Shown here: positions 1 through 8,686 of the stretch, piece by piece | How positions within the stretch are numbered: position 1 is the first letter of the stretch | How the letters are laid out: each line of letters begins with the position of its first letter | From: Arabiibacter massiliensis | Lineage (GTDB): Bacteria > Actinomycetota > Coriobacteriia > Coriobacteriales > Eggerthellaceae | DNA length: 64,000 bases | Direction: 5' to 3' | Assembly: GCF_900169505.1 (NCBI RefSeq) | Contig: NZ_LT827021.1 | Location: 3,313,916-3,377,915 of the forward strand | Position numbers and translations under genes: made by a program | Notes under the pieces: model-generated | What the model was told of the DNA's origin: nothing | The model's input: only the letters and a program-made list of their open reading frames with translations | Database searches by the model: none

Positions 1-826
1 CGATTGTCAGCCCGACGAGGAAGAGGATTGCGATAGGCAGCCAAAGCTTTTCGAATCCGCGGCCGGACTCCTGCGACTTTTTCATTCCGAAACGCATCTG
101 GGCAAACACCACGACGGTGACGGCTATCACTATGAGCCGCTCGTACAGGGGCACTTGCCCGTCTATCTGCAGAAGCATGCCGACCACCGAGCGCCCGCCG
201 ATTATGAAAAAGACAACGAGACCGATGATGCCGAGCGGCAAACGACGAAGCGACGCTACAGACAGATCGGTCTCGCCTTCGGGCGAAAGCGTGGTGAAAC
301 GCCAGCATAGCGTCGATAGAAGAGGAGATGCGGAAAACAGCAAGACCGAGGGAAGCACGGGCAGATAGGCGATCATCCCAAACAGGCTTCCCGCCAAAAA
401 GGCAACGGCAACCGAGGTGGCCATAGCTTCCGCAGGCAATCCCGCCAGCTCGTTCGCCCACGCAAACGTCAGCAACGAGTAGCCTGCTGCGGCAAAAACC
501 ACTCCGGCGATGGCCAGCGGCACGGGATTTGCCAGCAGCAATGGGGCGTTGAAAATTACGAGCATGCCAAGAGAGCAGAGGAGCCCGAAGCAAACAACCA
601 TGGTGCGCTGCTTGCGGATGGCTGGTTCGATCCGCGCTCGAAGCGCCACTGCGACGATGGCGAAAACGCCTATGAGAACCATGAGGGCTATGTAGCAGGT
701 GAAATGGATCGAGGGGCCGGTTGGGTAATGGGCGAACAAGCGGGAGAAGATGCCGGTGGGGAAAAACGGCCAATAGAATGCCAACCCCATTGTCGAAAGA
801 AAAGTCGATCTGCTGAGCTGCGACAC
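1..826 (-). CDS. LuxR-family regulator, membrane sensor domain (partial, runs off the window)
   Basis: The reading frame is open on the minus strand from a GTG at 826 to the window edge (275 codons seen), so the C-terminus is missing. The visible part is nearly all hydrophobic helices (for example around FTCYIALMVLIGVFAIVAV and PLAIAGVVFAAAGYSLLTF), at least seven of them. An AAGGGGAAC ribosome-binding site precedes the GTG; an internal ATG at 790 is possible. The gene is divergent from the cytochrome/flavoprotein operon that follows. In Eggerthellaceae such regulators carry a transporter-like membrane half and a C-terminal LuxR helix-turn-helix, as the complete gene at 7110-8558 does. The LuxR assignment is inferred from that architecture and position; the DNA-binding domain is outside the window. 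Confidence 0.6.
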   Translation of the reverse strand, partial: MSQLSRSTFLSTMGLAFYWPFFPTGIFSRLFAHYPTGPSIHFTCYIALMVLIGVFAIVAVALRARIEPAIRKQRTMVVCFGLLCSLGMLVIFNAPLLLANPVPLAIAGVVFAAAGYSLLTFAWANELAGLPAEAMATSVAVAFLAGSLFGMIAYLPVLPSVLLFSASPLLSTLCWRFTTLSPEGETDLSVASLRRLPLGIIGLVVFFIIGGRSVVGMLLQIDGQVPLYERLIVIAVTVVVFAQMRFGMKKSQESGRGFEKLWLPIAILFLVGLTI

Positions 827-1032
827 GGCTGTTCCCCTTCCCGCCGCCTTTACCTTCGCAAAGGATATCATTGCCCGCGATCAAGCGTATCACCCAAGTT
901 TTATGGGGTGCGTTCACCAAGAAAAACACCGTTTTATGGGTATTTTCGGTCGTGCTTAGTTGCGTATAGTGCGCCGGGCGGGGATCGAAGGGAGCCCCGA
1001 GGAAACTGCCGGAAGAGCAAGGAGGGAGCGAC

Positions 1033-1656
1033 ATGAACGAAACAGGGAGCGAGCGGTTCGTCGACGAGCCTCGGTCCGAACAGGGTTCGGGAGACGGAAC
1101 GGGCAGGCAACCGAAGAAGCAGCCTCGAAAGGCGCTCGTTGCGGCGGCCGTCGTCATCGGCGTGCTCGTCGTCTGCGGCATAGGGTTCGCCGTCTGGCAT
1201 GATCAACCGAGCTTCTGCAATGCCATCTGCCATGACCCCATGGACAGCTACGTCGAGGGTTACGAGTCGAGCGATTCGTCTTTGCTGGTAACCACCCACG
1301 CCAGAACGGGATCGAAATGCCTCGATTGCCACGAGGCGAAGCTCGACGAGCAACTGACCGAGGGCATGAAGTGGCTCAGCGGGGATTTTGAGACGCCCCT
1401 CGATTCATCCGATATCGGCAGCCGTGAATTTTGCCTCGAGTGCCACGGCGACGAGTGGGATTCCATTGTCGCCTCGACTGCGGACATGAAGGGCACCAAG
1501 ACCGTCTACAACCCGGAAGGCCTTTACAATCCCCACGACAATCATCGTGGCGACGACAATTGCTCGATGTGCCATTCCATGCACGAACAGTCGACCTTGT
1601 ATTGCGTGGAGTGCCACAACATCGAAGTGCCCGATGGATGGAACGGTTTCGAGTAG
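1033..1656 (+). CDS. Membrane-anchored multihaem cytochrome c (NapC/NrfH-like)
   Basis: The protein has 207 residues: a charged N-terminus, one membrane anchor at about 35-55, then an exported domain. Four canonical CxxCH haem motifs are visible at C96-H100, C134-H138, C177-H181 and C191-H195. A fifth cysteine pair at C62-H67 reads CNAICH, that is CX3CH, just after the anchor where NapC/NrfH proteins carry their first haem. Such proteins take electrons from menaquinol and pass them to an extracytoplasmic reductase. The flavoprotein start lies 11 bases after its stop, so the two are almost certainly one operon and redox partners. A ribosome-binding site (AAGGAGGGAG) sits just before the ATG. 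The role is well supported; whether there are four or five haems is uncertain. Confidence 0.88.
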   Translation: MNETGSERFVDEPRSEQGSGDGTGRQPKKQPRKALVAAAVVIGVLVVCGIGFAVWHDQPSFCNAICHDPMDSYVEGYESSDSSLLVTTHARTGSKCLDCHEAKLDEQLTEGMKWLSGDFETPLDSSDIGSREFCLECHGDEWDSIVASTADMKGTKTVYNPEGLYNPHDNHRGDDNCSMCHSMHEQSTLYCVECHNIEVPDGWNGFE

Positions 1657-1667
1657 GAGGCTGCAAC

Positions 1668-3251
1668 ATGGCTCAGAATATTTCAAGAAGGTTCTTTTTG
1701 ACCGGATCCGCTCTCGCGGGAGCTGGAATCATCGCGTCGGGAACGCTTGCTGGATGCAGTTTCGAGGGCGAGGCCTCCAAGCCCGCTCCTTCGGAGTTCT
1801 TTGAATGCGAGGTTCTCGTGTGCGGAACGGGCACAAGCGGGCTCTGCGCCGCGTCCCGCGCAGCGGAGCTCGGCGCGAAGGTCCTCTGCATCGACGCGCT
1901 CACCGAAAACGGGCTCGGCGGTAATTCGAAGTACGTGGAAGCGTGCTGGCGGCCAGCCAGCGAAGAGGTCATCGAGGGCTCGTACGCGGACATGATGGAC
2001 TACCATAAAAACGCCGCCAATGCCCAGCTCGTTCGCCGTTTCTGCAATGAAGCGCTCGACGTGTTCGAGTGGAGCAAGAACAGCCAAGGCGTCCATTTCG
2101 CCGACGAGGCCGGCATCGAGTCCGCTTTGGCGAAGTCGCCCGCCATCAAGTACGCCGAGGACGAGGAAGGCGGCGTGAGCGCAGGCAAATTCGCGATACT
2201 CACCATGTACGAGTATTGCAAAAAGCTTGGCGTCGAATTCGCTTTCGATTGCAGAGCCGTCGAACTTGTTGCCGATGACGGTTCGAATGTTGTCAAGGGG
2301 GCCCTGTGCGAACGCCGCGATGGAACGCGCGTGCAGATAGCCGCCCAGGCCGTCGTTCTGGGAACCGGCGGATTCTCGGCCAACAAGGAGCTATTCGAGG
2401 AATTCACCCACTACAACTACGATTCGCTCATCCCTTACGGCACGAGCGGGTCTCAGCGCGGCGACGCCATCAACATGGGCCGTGCCCTCGGGGCAGCTTT
2501 GCACCACCCTGAGGCCATCAGCTTCTGCAGTCCCGTGCTCCCCGGGCACTTCAACAAGTCCGCGCTCGTGATCTGCGGCTGCAACCAGGCGGACACTATG
2601 TTCGTGAACGAGAAAGGCGTTCGATTCTGCGATGAGAGCTGCATTTCCGATTGGGCGCTTTCGGGGCTGATCGGCGCCCAGCAAAAGCATATTTTCGTGG
2701 TAGTCGACCAGGACTTCGTGAAGAAGATCGAGACGGAAGGCCCCGTCACGAAGCGAACCAATTATTTCAAGGCGAACGAGCCTGTTCCCGAGTTCGGCAG
2801 CGAGATAGAGGAGGCGCTCGCCAGGGATAACCCGCGCGTCGTGAAGGCCGATACGATCGCAGAGCTCGCCGAGGCGCTTGAGATCGATCCGCAAGCTTTG
2901 CAGGATACGGTTTCTACGTGGAACGGCGAGGTGGATGCAGGCATCGATAAGATGTTCCAAAAGGATCCGAAATATATGCGGAAGGTTGAAAACGGCCCCT
3001 TCTACGGTTTTAAGACCGTTTTGGCGTGGTACAACAGTGTCGGCGGCTTGAAAGTCGATACCGACTGCCGCGTCATCGGCTCGGACTTCGAGCCTATTCA
3101 CGGCCTGTACGCTGCAGGTTCTGACGCGGGCGGGCTCTTCGGGTCGTGCTACGACGTCGTGGTCGCCCCGGCATCGTGCCAGGCTTGGGCGCGTGCGTCT
3201 GGCAAATGGGCTGCCGAACACGCCGTGAACACCTACCTGCCGAGTTTCTAG
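1668..3251 (+). CDS. Tat-exported FAD-dependent reductase (fumarate reductase/flavocytochrome c flavoprotein family)
   Basis: The protein has 527 residues and starts at the ATG at 1668 (GTAGGAGG upstream). A longer upstream frame exists but lies inside the cytochrome gene. The N-terminus carries a twin-arginine signal (SRRFFLTG, 6-13) followed by a lipobox ending LAGC (C30), so the mature protein is probably an exported lipoprotein. A Rossmann FAD-binding motif GTGTSG (53-58) follows, and the C-terminus has the GG-x-FGS pattern of the FAD_binding_2 family. Relatives reduce fumarate, urocanate, cinnamates or drug-like enoates outside the cell. The substrate cannot be read from sequence. It would receive electrons from the adjacent cytochrome, and expression is probably set by the divergent LuxR-type gene. 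Confidence 0.87.
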   Translation: MAQNISRRFFLTGSALAGAGIIASGTLAGCSFEGEASKPAPSEFFECEVLVCGTGTSGLCAASRAAELGAKVLCIDALTENGLGGNSKYVEACWRPASEEVIEGSYADMMDYHKNAANAQLVRRFCNEALDVFEWSKNSQGVHFADEAGIESALAKSPAIKYAEDEEGGVSAGKFAILTMYEYCKKLGVEFAFDCRAVELVADDGSNVVKGALCERRDGTRVQIAAQAVVLGTGGFSANKELFEEFTHYNYDSLIPYGTSGSQRGDAINMGRALGAALHHPEAISFCSPVLPGHFNKSALVICGCNQADTMFVNEKGVRFCDESCISDWALSGLIGAQQKHIFVVVDQDFVKKIETEGPVTKRTNYFKANEPVPEFGSEIEEALARDNPRVVKADTIAELAEALEIDPQALQDTVSTWNGEVDAGIDKMFQKDPKYMRKVENGPFYGFKTVLAWYNSVGGLKVDTDCRVIGSDFEPIHGLYAAGSDAGGLFGSCYDVVVAPASCQAWARASGKWAAEHAVNTYLPSF

Positions 3252-3279
3252 CTTCCGGCTCGGCGTCAACCGATTCCTC

Positions 3280-3327
3280 GCCCGCCCTCGGGCAAGCTGC
3301 ATGCGTTGAGGGCGGGCGGACTTTTCT
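3280..3327 (+). terminator. Probable Rho-independent terminator after the flavoprotein
   Basis: A GC-rich stem (CGCCCGCCCTC pairing with GAGGGCGGGCG) is followed by GACTTTTCTCT. It lies 28 bases after the flavoprotein stop and would end the cytochrome/flavoprotein transcript. Confidence 0.6.
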
Positions 3328-3484
3328 CTGTCGGGTGAAGGCCTGGCATTTGCATGCGGGCGGGAATCGCGGGACGTTCGTAACAACCTGGCTACTGCGG
3401 GTTTCGCGGGGGTGACGGAACGTTCGGCAGCGCGGGTGCGCGTGCTAGGCTCCTTGCACTGTCGTCGTTTCAAGGAGCCGTTCC

Positions 3485-4654
3485 ATGTTCGCATCCGCTG
3501 CGTTTCGCACCCCGCGTCGCCTCGTTTTCTCCGCCGCCTTGCTCGTCGCGCTCGTCCTCGGCCTTCCCGGCGCGGCATCCGCTGCGACTGAGGGGCCGTT
3601 CGACGTCTCGGGGCCAAAGTCCTCGTACTTGTGGGACGGTTCGACGCTCACTATCTCGGGAGACGGCGTGGCTATCGAGGGCATGTCCAGCCCCGACGCT
3701 CCGGCGGGCGCGGTCGTCGTGAACGCGAACGTGAGCAAGGTGGGCATCGGCTCCAATGTGCGCATCGGCACGCTCACGGTGAAGCGATCTACCACGTTCG
3801 TCGTGACCGGGACGGACAACGAGGTCGTGCAGGTGGACACCGCGCGCGACGACGCCGTCGGCGGCGACGGCAAGATCACGCTGGAGACGGACGAGGCGGC
3901 CATTGACGTGTTCAACTCCGCCACTGTGCGCGTTGACGGTGAGATCATGGGCGCGTACGTCTGGCAGAAAGCCACGCTCGTTCTCGGCCCGCAGGCGAAG
4001 GTGACCGGCTCGATCACCGCCTTGGGCGGCATCCTCGACCTGTCGCAAGTGGCTATCGGCCAGCCCATTCCCGTCGGCGGCGTGTCCGTGGGCACCGAGG
4101 CGACGCTCGCCCTAGCCGCTCCTTTCGGTGCGACCGACCTCCATCAGCTGCTTGCCTACGATGATGACAGGCTCTTCGTGAACGAGCCCACGCCGGTGTA
4201 TGAGGACGGCGAGAACATCGGCACGCTCAACAAGGACGGGTCGTTCAACATCACGGCTACGCGCGAGGTGGCGTTCGTCGGCTTCGACGGCGCACCGCTC
4301 GCCACCGAGACCGTGAAGCTGTTCGGCGCGGCGACCGCGCCTAAGGTGACGGCTCCCGACGGCTACGAGTTCGCCGGCTGGGACCGCGCGTTCGACTACG
4401 TGACCGAGAACATGACGGTGGCCGCCCAATTCGATGAGATCCCCGCACCCGCCCCTGCGCCCGACAACGGCGGCACGGCGTCGGGCTCGGCCTCGTCGAG
4501 CGAGCTCGAGCGTCCAGCCCTCCATCAGCGCGTCGCCTCCCAAGGCAAGCTCGCCAAGACGGGCGATCCCCTTGGCCCCAAGCTCGCCGTCGCAGTCGCC
4601 CTCGCCGCCGGCGCGCTCGTCGCATCCGGCGCCGCTCTCGCCCGTCGCAGGTAA
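3485..4654 (+). CDS. Secreted, sortase-anchored surface protein with an InlB-type repeat
   Basis: The protein has 389 residues. A signal peptide (about 1-33, ending ASA-A) leads into a glycine- and valine-rich region resembling beta-helical adhesin segments. At about 260-318 is a Listeria-Bacteroides (InlB B-type) repeat with the GYEFAGWD ... MTVAAQF signature. The C-terminus has LAKTG (356-360), a hydrophobic stretch and RRR, the layout of an actinobacterial sortase signal. Start chosen at the ATG at 3485 with CAAGGAGCCG just upstream. It stands alone between the two flavoprotein units and shows no link to them. It is probably displayed on the cell wall; its ligand is unknown. Confidence 0.75.
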   Translation: MFASAAFRTPRRLVFSAALLVALVLGLPGAASAATEGPFDVSGPKSSYLWDGSTLTISGDGVAIEGMSSPDAPAGAVVVNANVSKVGIGSNVRIGTLTVKRSTTFVVTGTDNEVVQVDTARDDAVGGDGKITLETDEAAIDVFNSATVRVDGEIMGAYVWQKATLVLGPQAKVTGSITALGGILDLSQVAIGQPIPVGGVSVGTEATLALAAPFGATDLHQLLAYDDDRLFVNEPTPVYEDGENIGTLNKDGSFNITATREVAFVGFDGAPLATETVKLFGAATAPKVTAPDGYEFAGWDRAFDYVTENMTVAAQFDEIPAPAPAPDNGGTASGSASSSELERPALHQRVASQGKLAKTGDPLGPKLAVAVALAAGALVASGAALARRR

Positions 4655-4892
4655 AACCCCTCCCGCTGCACAAAACCCCTTCGTGCGAAAGCCAGCAACC
4701 GATCTGCATGCCCGTCCAGGCGCACCATGCTCCCTTCATCAGGCGTTTCACCCGAAGTAATCCTTTTCTGGTGAACTTGACCCGTACCTTGCGCTTCGTC
4801 ATTTTCGTGTGTCGCGGCCACCGCCCGCTTCCCCCATCATGCGAGCTGCACCACAGGGTGCGAAGGGAGTTCACATCGAAGGAAGGGGAACC

Positions 4893-5369
4893 ATGGAAGG
4901 ATACGCCAACACGCAAAGGAAGACGGCCCGGGCGGGCCTCGCCGCGCTGGCGGCGCTCATGCTCGCGGCCATGCTGGGCCTGGCGGCCTGCGCAGGCGGC
5001 GGAGCGGGCGCGGGCGGCTCGGATGTCTCGACCGAGGACCGCACGAACGCCAAGCAGGTGATCATGGCCGCCGGCGACCTGTTCACGATGATGGACCTGG
5101 GCCTCACCGACGCCGACAGCCCGGCGACCATCACGCAGGACGACCCGGCCTACGCCGAGTTCTTCGACAAGCTGCTCCAGTACAAGAAGGTGGCCGACCT
5201 CGACGTGAAGGACGCCTCCCTCACGGTGTCCATCCAGGCCGTCAAAGCCAGCACGGCGCGCGAGGACAGCCAGCAGACGAACTACCGCTTCGCCGTCACC
5301 GACGCCAGCATGACGGTGAACGGCTCGCCCATCGCCTACAGCGCCGACAAGGGCTTTTCCAAGAACTAA
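4893..5369 (+). CDS. Small lipoprotein of unknown function upstream of a flavoprotein
   Basis: The protein has 158 residues from the ATG at 4893, preceded by GGAAGGGGAA. A longer frame from 4809 has no ribosome-binding site. The N-terminus is a lipoprotein signal with lipobox LAAC (about 33-36) and a glycine/alanine-rich linker. The mature part is acidic, with no cysteine pairs, haem motifs or flavin-attachment motif. I do not recognise the family. It lies 33 bases upstream of the flavoprotein at 5403, where other units have a cytochrome, and is probably co-transcribed. A role as a partner or chaperone of that reductase is only a guess from position. Confidence 0.7.
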   Translation: MEGYANTQRKTARAGLAALAALMLAAMLGLAACAGGGAGAGGSDVSTEDRTNAKQVIMAAGDLFTMMDLGLTDADSPATITQDDPAYAEFFDKLLQYKKVADLDVKDASLTVSIQAVKASTAREDSQQTNYRFAVTDASMTVNGSPIAYSADKGFSKN

Positions 5370-5402
5370 GCGACGAACCTCGTATCGGATAGGAGCATCA
5401 TC

Positions 5403-7031
5403 ATGGAGAACATCTCTCGCAGGAACTTCGTCACCCTAGGCGCGCTCGGCGCGGCTGCGGCGGCGGTGGGAGGGCTCGCAGGCTGCGCGCCTCAGGCGAA
5501 GGCCGAGGCCGGCCCCGCAAACGCGGGCTCAGCGAAGCAGGGCACCATCAACAGCTCGGGCATCGAGGTGAACCCCGACGAGGTCATGGAGGTCATCCCC
5601 ACCGACATCGTCATCGTGGGCGGCGGCTTCGCGGGCCTGGCGTGCGCCGTGCAGGCCGCCAAGAACGGCGACGACTTCATCTTGCTGGAAGGCCAGGCCA
5701 CGCTCGGCGGCAACGGCCAGGGCGTGGAGGGCACCTTCGCCGTGGACTCGCGCTTCCAGAAGGAGCAGGGCGTCACGTGCGACCGCTCGGTCATCATGCA
5801 GGAGGAGCTGGGCAAGGCGCAGTGGTGCCCGAACGGCCTGCTGTACAAGGACCTCATCGACGCGTCGGCCGACAACATCGAGTGGCTCATCGACGAATGC
5901 GGCTGCCAGCTGGACGGGCTCATCGACAACTACCCGTGCGGCGCGACGTCGGGCAAGGTGGAGTCGTTCCACTGGTGGAAGGACGGCGCGGCCTACGTGG
6001 GCTACGTGCTGCCCCTGCAGCAGCAGCTGCGCGACGCGGGCGCCGACATCCGCCTGAACAACCGCGCGCTGGAGTTCAGCTACGACGAGTCCGGCAAGGT
6101 GAACGGCGTGTATGCCATCGACGCGTTCGGCGACCTGGTGCGCTACGAGGCCAAGTTCGTAGTGCTGGCCACCGGCGGCTTCGCCAACGACGACAAGCGG
6201 CTGCAGAAGCACGGCTTCAACCTTGAGACGCTCGAGCGCATCGGCACGCCCGGTCACTTCGGCGACGGCGTCAACATGGTGCTCGCGGCCGGCGCGGCCG
6301 AATTCACCGGCGTGTGCTACCTCAAGTACAACCGCATCAGCCACCAGGTGGAGGTGTTCGGCCCGCTGTGGACGGAGTTCTGCTTCGGCGGCCCGTTCCT
6401 CTGGGTCAACCAGGACTGCGACCGCTTCGTGGACGAGAGCCTGGTGTTCCGCGTGGAGAACCAGATCACGCAGTCCGCGCCCATCCACGAGCAGAACGGC
6501 ATCGCCTACACGGTGTTCGACCAGGCCATCTTCGAGAAGCAGATCACCGAGGACAAGGCGAACGCCGACGAGTGGGGCGTGGACGTGGCCGCTCAGTGGG
6601 AGAAGATCATCGCCGAGGGCGACGACGGCTACCGCGCCGACACGCTCGAGGAGGTGGCGAAGCAGGCCGGCCTCGACCCGCAGGCGCTCAAGGCGGCGGT
6701 GGACGATTACAACGCCAAGTGCGCGGCCGGCGTCGACGACATCTTCGGCAAGGAAGCCGAGTACCTGCTGCCCATCCAGACGCCGCCGTTCTACATCGGC
6801 CGCATCCACGAGTGCATGGAGGGCCCGCTCGGCGGCGTGAAGACCGACCGCATGTTCCGCCCCGTGCTCGAGGCGGGCGGCGTGATGGAGAACGTGTTCG
6901 TGATCGGGCTCGACGGCATCATGCTCTACCGCGACGTGTACCCGATGGACGTGCCCGGCTCGGCCAGCGCCGAGTGCCTCAACGGCGGCCGCGTCGCCGC
7001 CAACCAGGCGCACGCGATGCTGAAGGGGTAG
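5403..7031 (+). CDS. Tat-exported FAD-dependent reductase (fumarate reductase flavoprotein family), second copy
   Basis: The protein has 542 residues. It has a twin-arginine signal (SRRNFVTLG, 5-13), a lipobox LAGC (C28) and an alanine-rich linker. The FAD-binding motif GGGFAG lies at about 73-78, followed by the GGNGQG region typical of this family. The closing segment MDVPGSASAECLNGGRVAANQA belongs to the FAD_binding_2 fold. GGAGCATCATC precedes the ATG. No cytochrome gene adjoins it; its upstream partner is a small lipoprotein, and a LuxR-type regulator lies convergently downstream. It should reduce an unsaturated organic acceptor outside the cell. The acceptor is unknown, and the electron donor must be encoded elsewhere or be the lipoprotein route. 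Confidence 0.86.
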   Translation: MENISRRNFVTLGALGAAAAAVGGLAGCAPQAKAEAGPANAGSAKQGTINSSGIEVNPDEVMEVIPTDIVIVGGGFAGLACAVQAAKNGDDFILLEGQATLGGNGQGVEGTFAVDSRFQKEQGVTCDRSVIMQEELGKAQWCPNGLLYKDLIDASADNIEWLIDECGCQLDGLIDNYPCGATSGKVESFHWWKDGAAYVGYVLPLQQQLRDAGADIRLNNRALEFSYDESGKVNGVYAIDAFGDLVRYEAKFVVLATGGFANDDKRLQKHGFNLETLERIGTPGHFGDGVNMVLAAGAAEFTGVCYLKYNRISHQVEVFGPLWTEFCFGGPFLWVNQDCDRFVDESLVFRVENQITQSAPIHEQNGIAYTVFDQAIFEKQITEDKANADEWGVDVAAQWEKIIAEGDDGYRADTLEEVAKQAGLDPQALKAAVDDYNAKCAAGVDDIFGKEAEYLLPIQTPPFYIGRIHECMEGPLGGVKTDRMFRPVLEAGGVMENVFVIGLDGIMLYRDVYPMDVPGSASAECLNGGRVAANQAHAMLKG

Positions 7032-7079
7032 GGCGCGACGCGCAGAACCGCACAGCCAAAACCTCCTCCCTCCTTGGAT

Positions 7080-7107
7080 GCGGGCCTGGCGACGATGCCG
7101 GGCCCGC
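7080..7107. terminator. Hairpin between convergent flavoprotein and luxR genes
   Basis: A near-perfect stem GCGGGCC-TGGC / GCCG-GGCCCGC surrounds a six-base loop and directly abuts the stop of the minus-strand luxR gene. There is no T-run on either strand, so it is a weak bidirectional terminator candidate at best. Confidence 0.4.
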
Positions 7108-7109
7108 TC

Positions 7110-8558
7110 CTATTCCTTGTACGCCTCGATGGCGTCGAGCAGCTCCTGGCGGCTATGCAGGTCGCACTTCGTGTAGATGTGGCGCATGTGGGTCTTCACC
7201 GTGTTCTCGGACAGCACCAGCATCTCGGCGATGTAGGGCGCGCTGCGGCCCTCGGCGAACAGCGCGAAGATGTCGCGCTCGCGGCTGGTCAGGCCGTGCG
7301 CGTCGGCGAAGCGGGCCAGGTGGTCGTCGCCCGCCGCCTCCGCGGCCGACCCCGCGCCGGCGGGGGCCTCTTCGCGCTGCCTGCGCCACACCGCCGTGCC
7401 GAGCCGCGTCAGCCCCAGCACCGCCACAAGCAGAAGGTAGCTCAGCACCATGAGCACCGCGTTGTTCGCCGCGCCCTCTCCGCCGCCCAGCGCCGTGCCG
7501 ACCAGCTGGCCGATCAGGATGCCCGCCTGCTCCGCGCCCATCGCCACGGCGGCCACGCGCAGGGGCGGCGCGCCTGCGGCCTTCCCGTAGAACGCGATGA
7601 GCGTCCACACCAGGATGTCGAAGCCCGCGTAGCCGATGGGGATGAACACGCGCGTGAGGCCCTGCACGTCGCTTGTGTACAGGCCCACCGTCATGACCAG
7701 CACGCCGAACACCATGAACGTGAGGCAGACGTTGAACAGCAGTTCCCGATGGCGCGAAAGCTTGGTGAGGCTCGCCGCGAAGAACAGCAGCGCCACGATG
7801 CCGCGCAGGCCCACGATGTCGAACACGGTGCCCGGGGCGGCGTCGGCGGGCGTGAATATCTCGAAGCTGCACATGAGGCCGAAGGCGATGCAGAACACGA
7901 GGATGAACGCGGGGAAGCGCGCGTCGACCCCGGCGATGCGCGCGCGGGGTACGGGCGCGGGGGAGAGGGCGCCCTCGGACTCGTCGATGCGGTAGGGCGC
8001 GCGGTCCTGCAGCTTGAAGTCGGCCAGATAGAGCGCGCACGACAGCACCGGCAGCGCGCAGACGAACGCGGCCTCGGCGAGCGGCACGAACCCCTCCGCT
8101 ACCAGGTTGATGACGAGGCCCAGCGCCCATGCGCCCGAGATGTGCGCCATAGCCTTGGCCGGCCCCTGGGCGATGCAGATGCGGCCCCAGGAGAGGTTGA
8201 ACGCGGCCATGCCCGCCCCGCAGGCGACGGCGCCCGCAACGGCGACGGCCGGCAGCTCGGCGATCGATCCGGCCAGCACGCCGACGCTGCTCGCGGCACC
8301 GACCGCGGCGGCGAGGACAGTGGCGCGCACGTTCCATACCGCGGGGAAGCGCCGGGCCAGCGCGATGCCGCCGACGAACACCACGACGCTCGCGGCCAGC
8401 ATGGCGATGAAAGCGGCGCGCACGAGCGCCGCCGAGGAGCCGCCGTCCGCGAGGTACAGCGACTCGCCGAACATGGCGCGGTCCATCCACGACCAGAAGA
8501 AGCCCGCGCCCACGATGGCGAGCCAAGAGGAAGAGCCGCTCAAAGCTTTGAAGTTCAT
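7110..8558 (-). CDS. LuxR-family transcriptional regulator with transporter-like membrane domain
   Basis: The protein has 482 residues. About 1-400 consists of some ten to twelve hydrophobic helices resembling a major-facilitator fold. The C-terminal 65 residues are a LuxR/GerE helix-turn-helix (LTSRERDIFALFAEG ... SENTVKTHMRHIYTK). There is no receiver domain. In Eggerthellaceae such regulators accompany individual flavin reductase genes and are thought to sense the substrate through the membrane half. Here it converges on the reductase at 5403, the likely target. The start is the ATG at 8558 (weak GGGAAACGG upstream). The domain assignment is firm; the ligand and target are inferred. Confidence 0.85.
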   Translation of the reverse strand: MNFKALSGSSSWLAIVGAGFFWSWMDRAMFGESLYLADGGSSAALVRAAFIAMLAASVVVFVGGIALARRFPAVWNVRATVLAAAVGAASSVGVLAGSIAELPAVAVAGAVACGAGMAAFNLSWGRICIAQGPAKAMAHISGAWALGLVINLVAEGFVPLAEAAFVCALPVLSCALYLADFKLQDRAPYRIDESEGALSPAPVPRARIAGVDARFPAFILVFCIAFGLMCSFEIFTPADAAPGTVFDIVGLRGIVALLFFAASLTKLSRHRELLFNVCLTFMVFGVLVMTVGLYTSDVQGLTRVFIPIGYAGFDILVWTLIAFYGKAAGAPPLRVAAVAMGAEQAGILIGQLVGTALGGGEGAANNAVLMVLSYLLLVAVLGLTRLGTAVWRRQREEAPAGAGSAAEAAGDDHLARFADAHGLTSRERDIFALFAEGRSAPYIAEMLVLSENTVKTHMRHIYTKCDLHSRQELLDAIEAYKE

Positions 8559-8686
8559 GGCACCGTTTCCCGCTGAAAATTATCCAATGGGGGCATCATA
8601 CACGATGCGCGCCGCTCCCCGGGCCAAGCCCGGCGGTTCAAACGAGCCCGGCTGCCGATCATGGAGGACCGAGCAGTCGGAACCGG

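Noticed and set aside
5529..7013. Long minus-strand frame opposite the second flavoprotein
   Set aside because: High-GC shadow frame rich in H, V, A and R, with no domain; the plus strand has a clear flavoprotein.
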